A stretch of DNA of 11,245 nt from Oscillospiraceae bacterium (GCA_020025615.1 JAHHRT010000045.1:1-11245), one strand, 5' to 3'; counted from the stretch's first letter, positions 1 through 7,117 are shown. Notes: generated by a model not told the origin, from the sequence alone. Made by a program: numbers and translations.

Positions 1-303
1 GCTGTCGCCGTGGCGGATCTCATAGGTGTAATAGGTTCCGTGCAGGGAGCCTTGGGCCTGATATTCCCAGACGCCCTGGGCTTTTTTCTCCATGGGAATG
101 GATTGGAACACCGGGCTTTCGTCACCGTCGGCATAGAGATGCAGGGTAACCGCCTGGGCCAGAGGGGACCAGAGCTTAAAAACGGTTTGAGCGGGGGTGC
201 AGTGAACACCCAGGTCGTCGCCGGAGTAGGTGCAGGTATGGAGGAACGCAGGGGAACGGTATTGTTCTTTGAAGTGCAGGATCTTGTCATAGTCAAAGGG
301 CAT
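1..303 (-). CDS. pulA: Type I pullulanase, N-terminal part (runs off the left edge)
   Basis: The first 101 codons, read on the minus strand from an ATG at 303, have no stop; the rest lies outside the window. The translation contains YSGDDLGVHCT (about residues 26-36) followed by FKLWSPLAQAVTLHLY. This is the typical entry of type I pullulanases: a YxGxDLG segment running into a CBM48-like beta-sandwich (TxFxLWxPxAxxVxLxLY). Such enzymes hydrolyse alpha-1,6 branches in pullulan, glycogen and limit dextrins. No signal peptide is visible, so it is probably cytoplasmic. The diagnostic YNWGYDP motif and catalytic residues would lie beyond the edge and cannot be checked. The ribosome site is weak (GAAGTGG, 5 nt before the ATG). 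It has its own promoter at 361-389 and is separated from the lacI-type gene by terminator hairpins. A related CBM48-containing GH13 enzyme is the main alternative. Confidence 0.8.
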   Translation of the reverse strand, partial: MPFDYDKILHFKEQYRSPAFLHTCTYSGDDLGVHCTPAQTVFKLWSPLAQAVTLHLYADGDESPVFQSIPMEKKAQGVWEYQAQGSLHGTYYTYEIRHGDS

Positions 304-360
304 GGCTTCCACTTCTTTCTTTTAAGGTCATAGATGTTTCGTAATGTTTTGATACACACC

Positions 361-389
361 AGTATATCCCAGAAAGGAGGGGCTGTCAA
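361..389 (-). promoter_or_regulatory. Sigma-A type promoter of the pullulanase gene
   Basis: On the minus strand there is TTGACA (389-384), exactly 17 bp, then TATACT (366-361). That is a perfect -35 and a five-of-six -10. Transcription would start near 354, giving a leader of about 51 nt before the ATG at 303. This is the closest match to consensus I found in the window. It implies that the pullulanase is transcribed independently of the repressor gene. Confidence 0.8.
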
Positions 390-399
390 TTGAATTTTG

Positions 400-437
400 C
401 GGAAAACAGGGAGCCGCTGCAAAATGCGGCGGTTCCC
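400..437 (-). terminator. Second hairpin between lacI-type gene and pullulanase
   Basis: Arms at 409-420 and 426-437 enclose a 5-nt loop. Read on the minus strand, 10 of 12 positions pair (two A-C mismatches), and the stem is followed by TGTTTT (408-403). It could be a backup terminator behind the one at 459-505. On the plus strand all 12 positions pair if two G-U wobbles are allowed, but no T-run follows and no plus-strand gene ends here, so the direction is uncertain. It lies just upstream of the pullulanase -35 box. Confidence 0.4.
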
Positions 438-458
438 TATACATCTATGCGAATTTAT

Positions 459-505
459 AAAAAATATCCGAAGAAATCAGGTGGAATCCCTTCTTTCTTC
501 GGATA
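459..505 (-). terminator. Rho-independent terminator of the LacI-type gene
   Basis: A perfect 12-bp inverted repeat (TATCCGAAGAAA at 465-476, TTTCTTCGGATA at 494-505) has a 17-nt loop. On the minus strand the stem is followed at once by TTTTTT (464-459). It lies 54 nt past the stop codon of the LacI-type gene, and both position and orientation fit termination of that transcript. The stem is only moderately GC-rich, so efficiency is uncertain. Confidence 0.75.
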
Positions 506-559
506 AATACTTTGGCATTTTTTGGAAAGCCCAGACCATGGGGCAGACCTCTTGGCAGG

Positions 560-1552
560 TTACGGCTGGACCGGGGCGCAGCTGTTGCGGCAGACCAGTT
601 TCGGATGCAGCAGCAGGCTTGCCAGGGAGATTCCCTTGAATTGGTTAAAAAGTGCATAATATGCGCTTTTGCCGATTTGGGAGCGGTCCTGGCGGATGGT
701 GGAAAGGGGAGGGGCGGTGTACTGGCACAGGGGAATGTCGTCAAATCCCAGGATGCTGATATCGTTGGGAACGGACTTGCCCAGCTCGGCGCAGTAGGTC
801 AGGGCACTGCTGGCGAGAATGTCGTGGCTGCATACAATGGCGGTGCAGCCCTTTTCCAGAAGCCGGGGCAGACGGTGGTACACACAGGCCATGACCTTGG
901 GGTCCGTTCCAATCAAATCTGGGTCGGATTTGATATCAAATTCCCGCAAAGCCTGGTGAAAAGCATCATATCGCACCCGATAAACGTAGGAGCCCATGTC
1001 GCCGCCCAGGTAGCCGATGCGGGTGTGCCCCAGGGATTTGAGATAGGAAACTGCGATTCTCATGCCGGCGGCATTGTCCACGCCCACCTGGGTGACCCGG
1101 GGATTATTGGTGGCCTGGTTATCCAGGAGCACCGTGGGGCTGGTGCAGGTGTGACATTCTGCAAGCCAGGGGTCACTGAGGGTCAGGCCCAGGAAAAAGG
1201 CACCGCTGTAGTTGTGTTGGAGCATATAGGCATCGTATCCCATGGTGTTCTGGGTTTCCTTATCCAGGGGAACAATGTCCACCTCATAGCCGTCAGGTTC
1301 CGCAGCTTTTCGGAAACCCATGAGGATGTCGTATCCAAAATCGGCGGGGTTTGTGTAGTCCATGTTGCAGATAAAAATTGCCAGTTTTGGCGAGTTTTTA
1401 CCTCTGGAATTCCGGGTATAACCCATTTCTACTGCTTTTTCAACGACAGCGTGCCGCATTGCGGGGCTGACATCCTCTGCCATGTTGAGAGCCTTCGATA
1501 CGGTACCTTTCGAAACTCCCAGGGCGTGTGCAATGTCCTCCAGTGTGGGCAC
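560..1552 (-). CDS. LacI/GalR-family transcriptional regulator (putative maltodextrin-locus repressor)
   Basis: The 330-residue protein has a normal length for LacI/GalR. Residues 3-22 (TLEDIAHALGVSKGTVSKAL) form the helix-turn-helix. The rest is a periplasmic-binding-protein-like sensor domain, with recognisable segments VGVDNAAGMRIAVSYLKSLGHTRI, ISILGFDDIPLCQYTAPPLSTI and the C-terminal HPKLVCRNSC. I chose the GTG at 1552 because AAGGAAGTG ends 6 nt upstream and the protein then begins right before the HTH, as is usual. In-frame GTG 1627 and ATG 1594 would add 25 or 11 residues but lack a ribosome site. It is divergent from the debranching/transport operon, so control of that operon, with a maltooligosaccharide as inducer, is inferred from context. 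The hinge after the HTH (YTRNSRGKNSPK) lacks the usual PNxxARxL helix. The family is certain; the ligand is not. Confidence 0.93.
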   Translation of the reverse strand: MPTLEDIAHALGVSKGTVSKALNMAEDVSPAMRHAVVEKAVEMGYTRNSRGKNSPKLAIFICNMDYTNPADFGYDILMGFRKAAEPDGYEVDIVPLDKETQNTMGYDAYMLQHNYSGAFFLGLTLSDPWLAECHTCTSPTVLLDNQATNNPRVTQVGVDNAAGMRIAVSYLKSLGHTRIGYLGGDMGSYVYRVRYDAFHQALREFDIKSDPDLIGTDPKVMACVYHRLPRLLEKGCTAIVCSHDILASSALTYCAELGKSVPNDISILGFDDIPLCQYTAPPLSTIRQDRSQIGKSAYYALFNQFKGISLASLLLHPKLVCRNSCAPVQP

Positions 1553-1558
1553 TTGCGC

Positions 1559-1567
1559 CACTTCCTT
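1559..1567 (-). promoter_or_regulatory. Ribosome binding site deciding the repressor start
   Basis: On the minus strand AAGGAAGTG (1567-1559) differs from AAGGAGGTG at one base and sits 6 nt before GTG 1552. Neither upstream in-frame start (ATG 1594, GTG 1627) has a comparable sequence. This favours the 330-residue product. Confidence 0.75.
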
Positions 1568-1579
1568 CCTTTGTACATT

Positions 1580-1625
1580 TGCAGGAATCTGCATAATTGT
1601 CCAGTCTTGCGCAGAAACACTCTGC
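1580..1625. repeat. Two related short dyads in the repressor leader
   Basis: TGCAG-GAAT-CTGCA (1580-1593) and GCAGA-AACAC-TCTGC (1611-1625) are both perfect inverted repeats with GCAG/CTGC arms, about 30 bp apart. Both lie between the predicted start of transcription (about 1641) and the GTG start at 1552. They could be autoregulatory operators or small leader hairpins. The different spacers weaken the case for one shared binding site. Confidence 0.35.
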
Positions 1626-1647
1626 ACCTTATCTGTATTTGTGTTGT

Positions 1648-1676
1648 ATTATATCATAATATAGGGTAAAAAGCAA
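1648..1676 (-). promoter_or_regulatory. Promoter of the LacI-type gene
   Basis: On the minus strand TTGCTT (1676-1671), 17 bp, then a perfect TATAAT (1653-1648). Transcription would start near 1641, leaving a leader of about 89 nt. A small AT dyad (TATTAT-ATC-ATAATA, 1647-1661) overlaps the -10 box. Confidence 0.65.
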
Positions 1677-1757
1677 CAATTCTGTGTATGAAGTCGTAAA
1701 AAAGCCTGGATTTGATACAACCAGCAAAATACTCGTCGAAATACACAATATCGAGAT

Positions 1758-1773
1758 CAGAAACTAGTTACTG
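1758..1773. promoter_or_regulatory. Candidate operator palindrome upstream of the debranching operon
   Basis: CAGAAACTAGTTACTG reads as CAG-n-AACTAGTT-n-CTG: 14 of 16 positions are symmetric, with a perfect 8-bp core. Its size and symmetry fit a LacI-family dimer site, and it lies in the divergent intergenic region 60 bp before the debranching-enzyme start. The centre is CTAG, not the CG seen in most LacI/GalR operators. No convincing sigma-A promoter for the plus strand could be fixed in 1680-1820; the stretch is AT-rich with several weak candidates. Confidence 0.4.
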
Positions 1774-1832
1774 TGCTGAAATTCATGGATGGCACCATAA
1801 ATATATTGAAAAATATTTTATGAGGTAGTAGA

Positions 1833-3824
1833 ATGAACGTAGTTACGAAACCAAGCGAAATTACTTTCCAGATGCTGAGGGAAATTATGAGATTCTGCTA
1901 CACCAATGATCAGGGCGAACACCTGCTTGAAAAGCATACCTTCCTTTCCACCAACGGAAGGGGCGGCTACTGCTCCGTCTCCGGCTCCGGGTCCGTTACC
2001 CGGTGCGACCAGGGAATTCTGGTGTCTGCGGTGCGGGCCCCCGATTTGCGGGTGGTCCTGGCCCACAGACTGCGGGAGACACTGACCGTGCAGGGGAATA
2101 CCCATTTTCTTTCCGCTCAGCGGTTTGCAGGGGAGACCCCCGATGAAATCGGGGCCTATCACACCTTTGAATTTGATCGGATTGCCACCTGGCGGGGCGA
2201 GGCGGACGGGGTATCGGTGACCCGGCAGTGCGCCATGGAATACGGGGAAAACAGTACCGCCGTGTGCTATGAGGTGGAGAACCTTACAGAGGCTCCCGCC
2301 GTCCTCACCGTTCAGCCCATGCTGAAATTCGGCATCAAAGAGGAAGCCCGGCAGCAGCGGTGTGACTTTACTTACGACAATGGCAGGGTGGAGGCCAACG
2401 GCCTTACCATGTATGTTCATACCAACGGAAGTCTGGAAAAAACCGAACCCCGGTGGGAGACCCTTTCCTATCCCGAGGACGCCAAGGACGGCAGAGCCGA
2501 TTCCGGCCTGGCCTGGGGATGCTTCCGGATTACCCTGACGGTCCCGGCCCGGGAAACCGCTTCCCTTTGGATTGTATTTTCCCAGGAGGCGCGCTATACC
2601 CCGGCAGAAGACATTCTGGAGGGTCAGCGCAGAAGACTTTCTCAGCTGGCTGAGCACTGTGGACTTCGGGACCCCCTGGCCCGTCAGCTGGCAATGGCGG
2701 CGGATGCCTATATTGCCCACCGGGATTCCACCGGGGGCAAGACCATTCTGGCAGGTTACCCCCTGTTCAGCGATTGGGGCAGAGATACTATGATTGCCCT
2801 GCGGGGCTGCTGCCTGGCAGCGGGCCGCTATGAGGATGCCAAAAGTATTCTCAGAACCTTCCTGGCCTATGAAAAGGATGGGCTGATGCCCAATCTTTTC
2901 CCCGAGGGCGGGGAAGCCCCCCTGTATAATACGGTGGATGCAGCGCTGCTGTTCATCGACGGCATCTGGCAGTATTACAGCCGCACCCAGGATTTGGCCT
3001 TTGTGAAAGAGGCATTTCCGGTCATGGCGCACATCATCGCTTCTTATGAGGCGGGCACCAAGCACGGCATCGGCATGGATTCCGACGGCCTGATTTTTGC
3101 GGGAGAGGGCCTGGACCAGGTCACTTGGATGGATGTTCGGGTCAATGACATTCTGCCCACCCCCCGGCACGGAAAGCCGGTGGAGGTCAACGCCTATTGG
3201 TATAACGCCCTGTGCATCATGGCGGCGCTGTCCGAAAAGCTGGGCACCCCCAATCCCCACTATGCGGCTCTGGCGGCAAAGGTGAAGGAATCCTTCGTAA
3301 AGGCCTTCTACCTGCCGGAGCGTGGGTACTTAAAAGATGTGATTTCCGGCACCAAAGCCGATGAGCAGATTCGCTGCAATCAGATTTGGGCGGTGTCCAT
3401 GGCCTTTTCCATGCTCAGCCCGGAGCAGGCCCGGTCCGTGGTGGATACGGTGCAGAAGCACCTCTATACCCCCTGCGGTCTGCGCAGTCTCAGCCCGGAG
3501 GACCCGGAGTACCATCCCCATTACGGCGGCCCCCAGTTACAGCGGGACCTGGCCTATCACCAGGGAACCACCTGGGTGTTTCCGGCAGGCGGCTATTATC
3601 TGGCCTACCTCAAGACCCACGGCAGCAGCAAAGAAGCTGCCCAGGAGGTCCGCCGCCAGCTGGCCTACCTTCCGGAAATGCTGAAAGAGGGCTGTGCCGG
3701 ACAGCTGCCTGAAATCTACGACGGCGATCACCCGTCGGAAGGGAAGGGCTGCTTCGCCCAGGCCTGGAGCGTGGGCGAAATCCTAATGGTATTGGAAGCA
3801 CTGGAAACCATCCAGGGCCAATGA
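1833..3824 (+). CDS. Bacterial-type glycogen debranching enzyme, amylo-alpha-1,6-glucosidase (GH133)
   Basis: The 663-residue protein hydrolyses the alpha-1,6-linked glucose stub left on trimmed glycogen or limit dextrins. An N-terminal bacterial GDE domain (about 35-270) includes TNGRGGY (40-46). The (alpha/alpha)6-barrel GDE_C/GH133 domain (about 290-655) shows SDWGRDT (313-319), LMPNLFPEGG (from 351), YNTVDA (365-370), TWMD (431-434), KPVEVNAYWYNAL and AYHQGTTW (574-581). There is no GH13 transferase domain, so it carries only one of the two activities of the eukaryotic fused enzyme; the malQ product two genes downstream could supply the other. There is no signal peptide, so it is cytoplasmic. 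ATG 1833 follows GAGG at 7 nt spacing. It is the first gene of the plus-strand operon, and the next gene starts 11 nt after its stop. The family is very likely; the exact substrate (glycogen or imported dextrin) is unknown. Confidence 0.92.
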   Translation: MNVVTKPSEITFQMLREIMRFCYTNDQGEHLLEKHTFLSTNGRGGYCSVSGSGSVTRCDQGILVSAVRAPDLRVVLAHRLRETLTVQGNTHFLSAQRFAGETPDEIGAYHTFEFDRIATWRGEADGVSVTRQCAMEYGENSTAVCYEVENLTEAPAVLTVQPMLKFGIKEEARQQRCDFTYDNGRVEANGLTMYVHTNGSLEKTEPRWETLSYPEDAKDGRADSGLAWGCFRITLTVPARETASLWIVFSQEARYTPAEDILEGQRRRLSQLAEHCGLRDPLARQLAMAADAYIAHRDSTGGKTILAGYPLFSDWGRDTMIALRGCCLAAGRYEDAKSILRTFLAYEKDGLMPNLFPEGGEAPLYNTVDAALLFIDGIWQYYSRTQDLAFVKEAFPVMAHIIASYEAGTKHGIGMDSDGLIFAGEGLDQVTWMDVRVNDILPTPRHGKPVEVNAYWYNALCIMAALSEKLGTPNPHYAALAAKVKESFVKAFYLPERGYLKDVISGTKADEQIRCNQIWAVSMAFSMLSPEQARSVVDTVQKHLYTPCGLRSLSPEDPEYHPHYGGPQLQRDLAYHQGTTWVFPAGGYYLAYLKTHGSSKEAAQEVRRQLAYLPEMLKEGCAGQLPEIYDGDHPSEGKGCFAQAWSVGEILMVLEALETIQGQ

Positions 3825-3828
3825 GGAG
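3823..3828 (+). promoter_or_regulatory. Ribosome binding site choosing the glucosidase start
   Basis: GAGGAG lies 7 nt before ATG 3836 and overlaps the TGA stop of the debranching gene (3822-3824). The upstream in-frame ATG at 3821, which would overlap that stop by 4 nt, has only a poor AGGG nearby. ATG 3836 is therefore preferred, and termination-reinitiation coupling is likely. Confidence 0.65.
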
Positions 3829-3835
3829 AAAGCAT

Positions 3836-5473
3836 ATGAGAAAAGCATTGGATAAAACCCAGCGGGGTTGGTGGAAACAGGCTGTTTTCTATCAAATCTA
3901 CCCCAAGAGCTTTCAGGATACAGACGGGGACGGCTTGGGCGACCTTGCGGGAATCCTTCAGCACCTGGACTACCTGGAAACCCTGGGCATCGACGGCATC
4001 TGGCTTTCCCCGGTGTTTGCCTCTCCCCAGGCCGACAACGGCTATGATATTTCCGACTACTGCGCCATTGACCCCCTGTTCGGCTCCATGGAGGACATGG
4101 AAACCCTGATTCGGGAGGCAAAGAAGCGGGGCATCTCCATCATCATGGATTTGGTCCTGAACCACAGCTCCGACGAGCACTTCTGGTTCCGAGAGGCCCT
4201 CAAGAGCCGGGACAACCCCTACCATGATTATTACGTGTGGCGGGACGGCGACGGCATCACCCCGCCCAATGATATGCGCGCCACCTTCGGCGGCTCCGCC
4301 TGGACCTTTGTGCCCCATTTGGGCCAGTACTACTTCCACCAGTTCGCGGTGAAGCAGCCGGACCTCAACTGGGAAAATGAATCCCTGCGCCGGGAGCTGT
4401 ACCGGGCCATCCGCTTCTGGGTGGACAAGGGGGTAGAGGGCTTCCGCCTGGATGTCATTGACCAGATTGCCAAAGAGCCGGACCGGAAGATCACCGCCAA
4501 CGGCCCCCGGCTTCATGAATATCTCCGGGAGCTTTCCCGAGAAGCCTTCCGGGAAGAGGGACTGGTCACGGTGGGTGAGACCTGGAGCGCCAATGTGCCC
4601 AGAGCACAGGTGTTCAGCGCCCCGGACGGCAGCGAGATGAGCATGGTGTTCCAGTTCGAGCACATTTGCCTGGACCAGAAGCCCGGCGGCGAAAAGTGGG
4701 ATGTGATGCCCCTGGAGCTGCCCAAGCTCAAGGAATGTTTCTGCCGCTGGCAGCAGGGCCTGCACGAAACCGGCTGGAACAGCCTGTTCTTCGATAACCA
4801 CGACCTGCCCCGCATCGTGTCCCGGTGGGGCGACGACGGGGAATACCGGGAGCTTTCCGCCAAAATGCTGGCGACCATGCTCCACGGGATGCAGGGCACC
4901 CCCTATATCTACCAGGGTGAGGAATTGGGCATGACCAATATCCGCCTGCCCATTGAGCAGTACGATGATTTGGAGATTAAAAATCTCTATCGGGAGCGGG
5001 TAGAGCAGGGCTATGACCCCCAGGACGTGATGGAGTCCATCTGGAAACGAGGCCGGGACAATGCCCGGACCCCCATGCAGTGGAGCGGCGACAAGAACGC
5101 AGGCTTTACCCAGGGTACGCCCTGGCTCCCGGTGAATCCCAATTACGAAACCATCAACGCCCAGGCGGCCTTAAAGGACCCCGATTCGGTGTTTTATTAC
5201 TATCAAAAGCTGATTTCCCTGCGAAAGACCTACCCGGTGTTCCGGGACGGCGACTTCCGGCTGCTGTGCCCGGAGGATTCCCGGGTGTTCGCCTATACCA
5301 GGGAAAGCGGCTGCCGGCATATGCTGGTGGCCTGCAACTTTACCAAAGAAAGCGCGGCGTTCTCCGTGCCGGAGGCCTGCCGGGATGGAAGGGTCCTGAT
5401 TTCCAACTATCCCCAGGGAGACATGGAGCAGCTGCGGCCCTATGAGGCAAAAATCTTGTATTGGGAAACATAA
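3836..5473 (+). CDS. malL: Oligo-alpha-1,6-glucosidase, GH13 (subfamily 31-like)
   Basis: A 545-residue cytoplasmic alpha-glucosidase (560 residues is typical). It opens with WWKQAVFYQIYPKSF, followed by the calcium-loop sequence DTDGDGLGDL and DNGYDISDY. Region V is QPDLNWEN. The catalytic triad is visible: nucleophile D206 in GFRLDVI, acid/base E248 in TVGETWS, and D323 in FDNHD. The residue after the nucleophile is Val (D206-V207). In characterised oligo-1,6-glucosidases and isomaltases Val here goes with alpha-1,6 preference, whereas maltases have Ala or Thr, so isomaltose, panose or short branched dextrins are the likely substrates. Trehalose-6-phosphate hydrolase and dextran glucosidase share most of these motifs and are the alternatives; the context favours maltodextrin use. 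It sits between the GH133 gene and malQ, 17 nt before the latter. An alternative start at 3821 would add five residues. Confidence 0.88.
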   Translation: MRKALDKTQRGWWKQAVFYQIYPKSFQDTDGDGLGDLAGILQHLDYLETLGIDGIWLSPVFASPQADNGYDISDYCAIDPLFGSMEDMETLIREAKKRGISIIMDLVLNHSSDEHFWFREALKSRDNPYHDYYVWRDGDGITPPNDMRATFGGSAWTFVPHLGQYYFHQFAVKQPDLNWENESLRRELYRAIRFWVDKGVEGFRLDVIDQIAKEPDRKITANGPRLHEYLRELSREAFREEGLVTVGETWSANVPRAQVFSAPDGSEMSMVFQFEHICLDQKPGGEKWDVMPLELPKLKECFCRWQQGLHETGWNSLFFDNHDLPRIVSRWGDDGEYRELSAKMLATMLHGMQGTPYIYQGEELGMTNIRLPIEQYDDLEIKNLYRERVEQGYDPQDVMESIWKRGRDNARTPMQWSGDKNAGFTQGTPWLPVNPNYETINAQAALKDPDSVFYYYQKLISLRKTYPVFRDGDFRLLCPEDSRVFAYTRESGCRHMLVACNFTKESAAFSVPEACRDGRVLISNYPQGDMEQLRPYEAKILYWET

Positions 5474-5490
5474 AAAAGGAGTGTTACTTG

Positions 5491-7056
5491 GTGGAAAGAT
5501 ATGCTGGCGTATTGCTTTCCGTGACCAGTCTCCCTTCGGAGTATGGCATCGGATGCTTTTCAAAGAGTGCCTATGAGTTTGTAGACTGGCTGGAAAAGAC
5601 CGGTCAGAGATATTGGCAGATCCTGCCCCTGGGGCCGGTGAGCCACGGCGGAGCCTATGATTCCCCCTATCAGGCATACTCCGCCTTTGCGGGCAATCCC
5701 TACTTCATCAGCCTGGAAGACCTGATTGCAGAGGGTGTCCTCACAGAGGAGGAGTGCCGGAGCGTGGATTTCGGCACAGACCCCCGGAAGGTGGATTACG
5801 AGAAGCTGTATCAGAATCGGCTTCCCCTGCTTTACAAGGCCTATACCCGGAGCAATATCAACGAAAATATGGACTTCCGCCACTTCGCCCGGGAAAACAG
5901 CTGGTGGCTGGATGACTATGCGCTGTTTATGGCGGTGAAGGATTTCTTCGGCGGTGAACCCTGGTATGAGTGGCCCGATGACATTCGGATGCACTGGCCC
6001 AATTCTCTCAAATACTATCAGGAAAAGCTCTACTTCCAGGTGGAGTTCCAGAAGTATTTGCAGTATACTTTCAGCGTTCAGTGGAAGAAGCTCAAGAAAT
6101 ATGCCAATGACAAGCATATTGAGATTGTGGGCGATATGCCCATCTACGTCTCTATGGACGGCGCAGATGTGTGGGCCCACCCGGAGCTGTTCCAGCTGGA
6201 CAAAAACAACCGTCAGACCCGGGTTGCAGGCTGTCCCCCCGATGACTTCACCCCCGACGGTCAGGTCTGGGGCAATCCCCTCTATCGCTGGGAGTATCAC
6301 AAGCAGACCGGCTTCCAGTGGTGGGTCACCCGCCTGTGGCACAGCTTCCAGCTGTATGATGTGGTGCGGATTGACCACTTCCGGGGCTTTGACGAGTACT
6401 ATTCCATCCCGGCCGGAGAGCCTACCGCAAAGAACGGCCGTTGGGAAAAGGGCCCCGGCATGGCACTGTTTGATTCTCTTCGGGTCAACCTGGGAGAGCG
6501 CAAGATCATCGCAGAGGACCTGGGCTTTATGACTGACACCGTCCGGGAGCTGGTGAAGGACAGCGGCTTCCCCAATATGAAGGTGCTGGAATTTGCCTTC
6601 GATTTGAATGACGAGGGGGCATCCAATGAGTACCTGCCCCATAATTATCAGCCTAACTGCGTTGTCTATACGGGCACCCACGATAATTCCACCATTTCCG
6701 GCTGGTTCCGGGGACTGACCAAGGAGCAGAAGGCCCAGGTTCGGGATTATCTGGCAGACCAGAGGACACCGCTGAAGGATATTCACAAGAGTCTCGTGAG
6801 CCTGGTCCTGGGCAGCTGTGCAGATACCTGCATCATTCCCATCCAGGACTATCTGGGCCTCGACGATACCGCCCGGATGAACACCCCCGGAACCGTCGGC
6901 ATCAATTGGAGCTGGCGGCTGGCCCCGGGGCAGCTCACCGAAGCCCTGGGAGAAGAAGTCCTGGGGATGGTCAAGCGGTACGGCCGCGCCAACTGGGACG
7001 CGCTTCCCAAGAAGGAAGAAGCGGAAGAAGAGGAAACCGAGCCCCAGGAGGAATGA
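5491..7056 (+). CDS. malQ: 4-alpha-glucanotransferase (amylomaltase, GH77)
   Basis: The enzyme transfers alpha-1,4-glucan segments between maltodextrins, releasing glucose and making longer chains for further breakdown. The protein has 521 residues and starts MERYAGVLLSVTSLPSEYGIG, as is usual for MalQ. The catalytic residues are D295 (VRIDHFRGF), E342 (IIAEDLG) and D398 (TGTHDNST), spaced almost as in Thermus amylomaltase. Other GH77 marks are DSPYQAYSAFAGNP and GDMPIYVSMDGADVWAHPELF. AAGGAG (5476-5481) precedes two possible starts: TTG 5488 (6 nt away) and GTG 5491 (9 nt away); I chose GTG, and the difference is one residue. The last 17 or so residues form a Glu-rich tail (KKEEAEEEETEPQEE) not normal for the family. 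With the GH133 enzyme it reproduces the two activities of indirect debranching. Cytoplasmic. Confidence 0.95.
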   Translation: MERYAGVLLSVTSLPSEYGIGCFSKSAYEFVDWLEKTGQRYWQILPLGPVSHGGAYDSPYQAYSAFAGNPYFISLEDLIAEGVLTEEECRSVDFGTDPRKVDYEKLYQNRLPLLYKAYTRSNINENMDFRHFARENSWWLDDYALFMAVKDFFGGEPWYEWPDDIRMHWPNSLKYYQEKLYFQVEFQKYLQYTFSVQWKKLKKYANDKHIEIVGDMPIYVSMDGADVWAHPELFQLDKNNRQTRVAGCPPDDFTPDGQVWGNPLYRWEYHKQTGFQWWVTRLWHSFQLYDVVRIDHFRGFDEYYSIPAGEPTAKNGRWEKGPGMALFDSLRVNLGERKIIAEDLGFMTDTVRELVKDSGFPNMKVLEFAFDLNDEGASNEYLPHNYQPNCVVYTGTHDNSTISGWFRGLTKEQKAQVRDYLADQRTPLKDIHKSLVSLVLGSCADTCIIPIQDYLGLDDTARMNTPGTVGINWSWRLAPGQLTEALGEEVLGMVKRYGRANWDALPKKEEAEEEETEPQEE

Positions 7057-7101
7057 GGGAAAAAGCAGCTTCCGTTTTCCCGCCAAACCAGAAGGGAAGC
7101 T
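7057..7101 (+). repeat. Overlapping, mutually exclusive inverted repeats after malQ
   Basis: GGGAAAA (7057-7063) pairs with TTTTCCC (7075-7081). AGCTTCC (7067-7073), inside that loop, pairs with GGAAGCT (7095-7101). Because the two are interleaved, they would compete in the transcript. No T-run follows either, so a simple terminator is unlikely. They could modulate readthrough or protect an mRNA end between malQ and malE. Confidence 0.4.
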
Positions 7102-7117
7102 CTGAATCAGACATTCG

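Noticed and set aside
1553..1627. N-terminal extension of the repressor from GTG 1627 or ATG 1594
   Set aside because: There is no ribosome site at either; 1627 lies only about 14 nt from the predicted transcription start. LacI proteins begin right at the HTH, as the GTG at 1552 does.
512..1669. Plus-strand open frame of about 385 codons across the repressor gene
   Set aside because: It is the complement of the LacI coding frame, with no domain and no ribosome site; the minus-strand protein is a clear LacI member.
1818..3260. Long minus-strand open frame (about 480 codons) opposite the debranching gene
   Set aside because: The translation has no recognisable domain, while the plus-strand frame has complete GH133 motifs and a ribosome site. 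It is an antisense shadow of GC-rich coding sequence.
3821..3835. Start of the GH13 glucosidase at ATG 3821 (ATGA overlap with the previous stop)
   Set aside because: The Shine-Dalgarno GAGGAG at 3823-3828 lies downstream of that ATG and is correctly spaced for ATG 3836. The five extra residues add nothing conserved.
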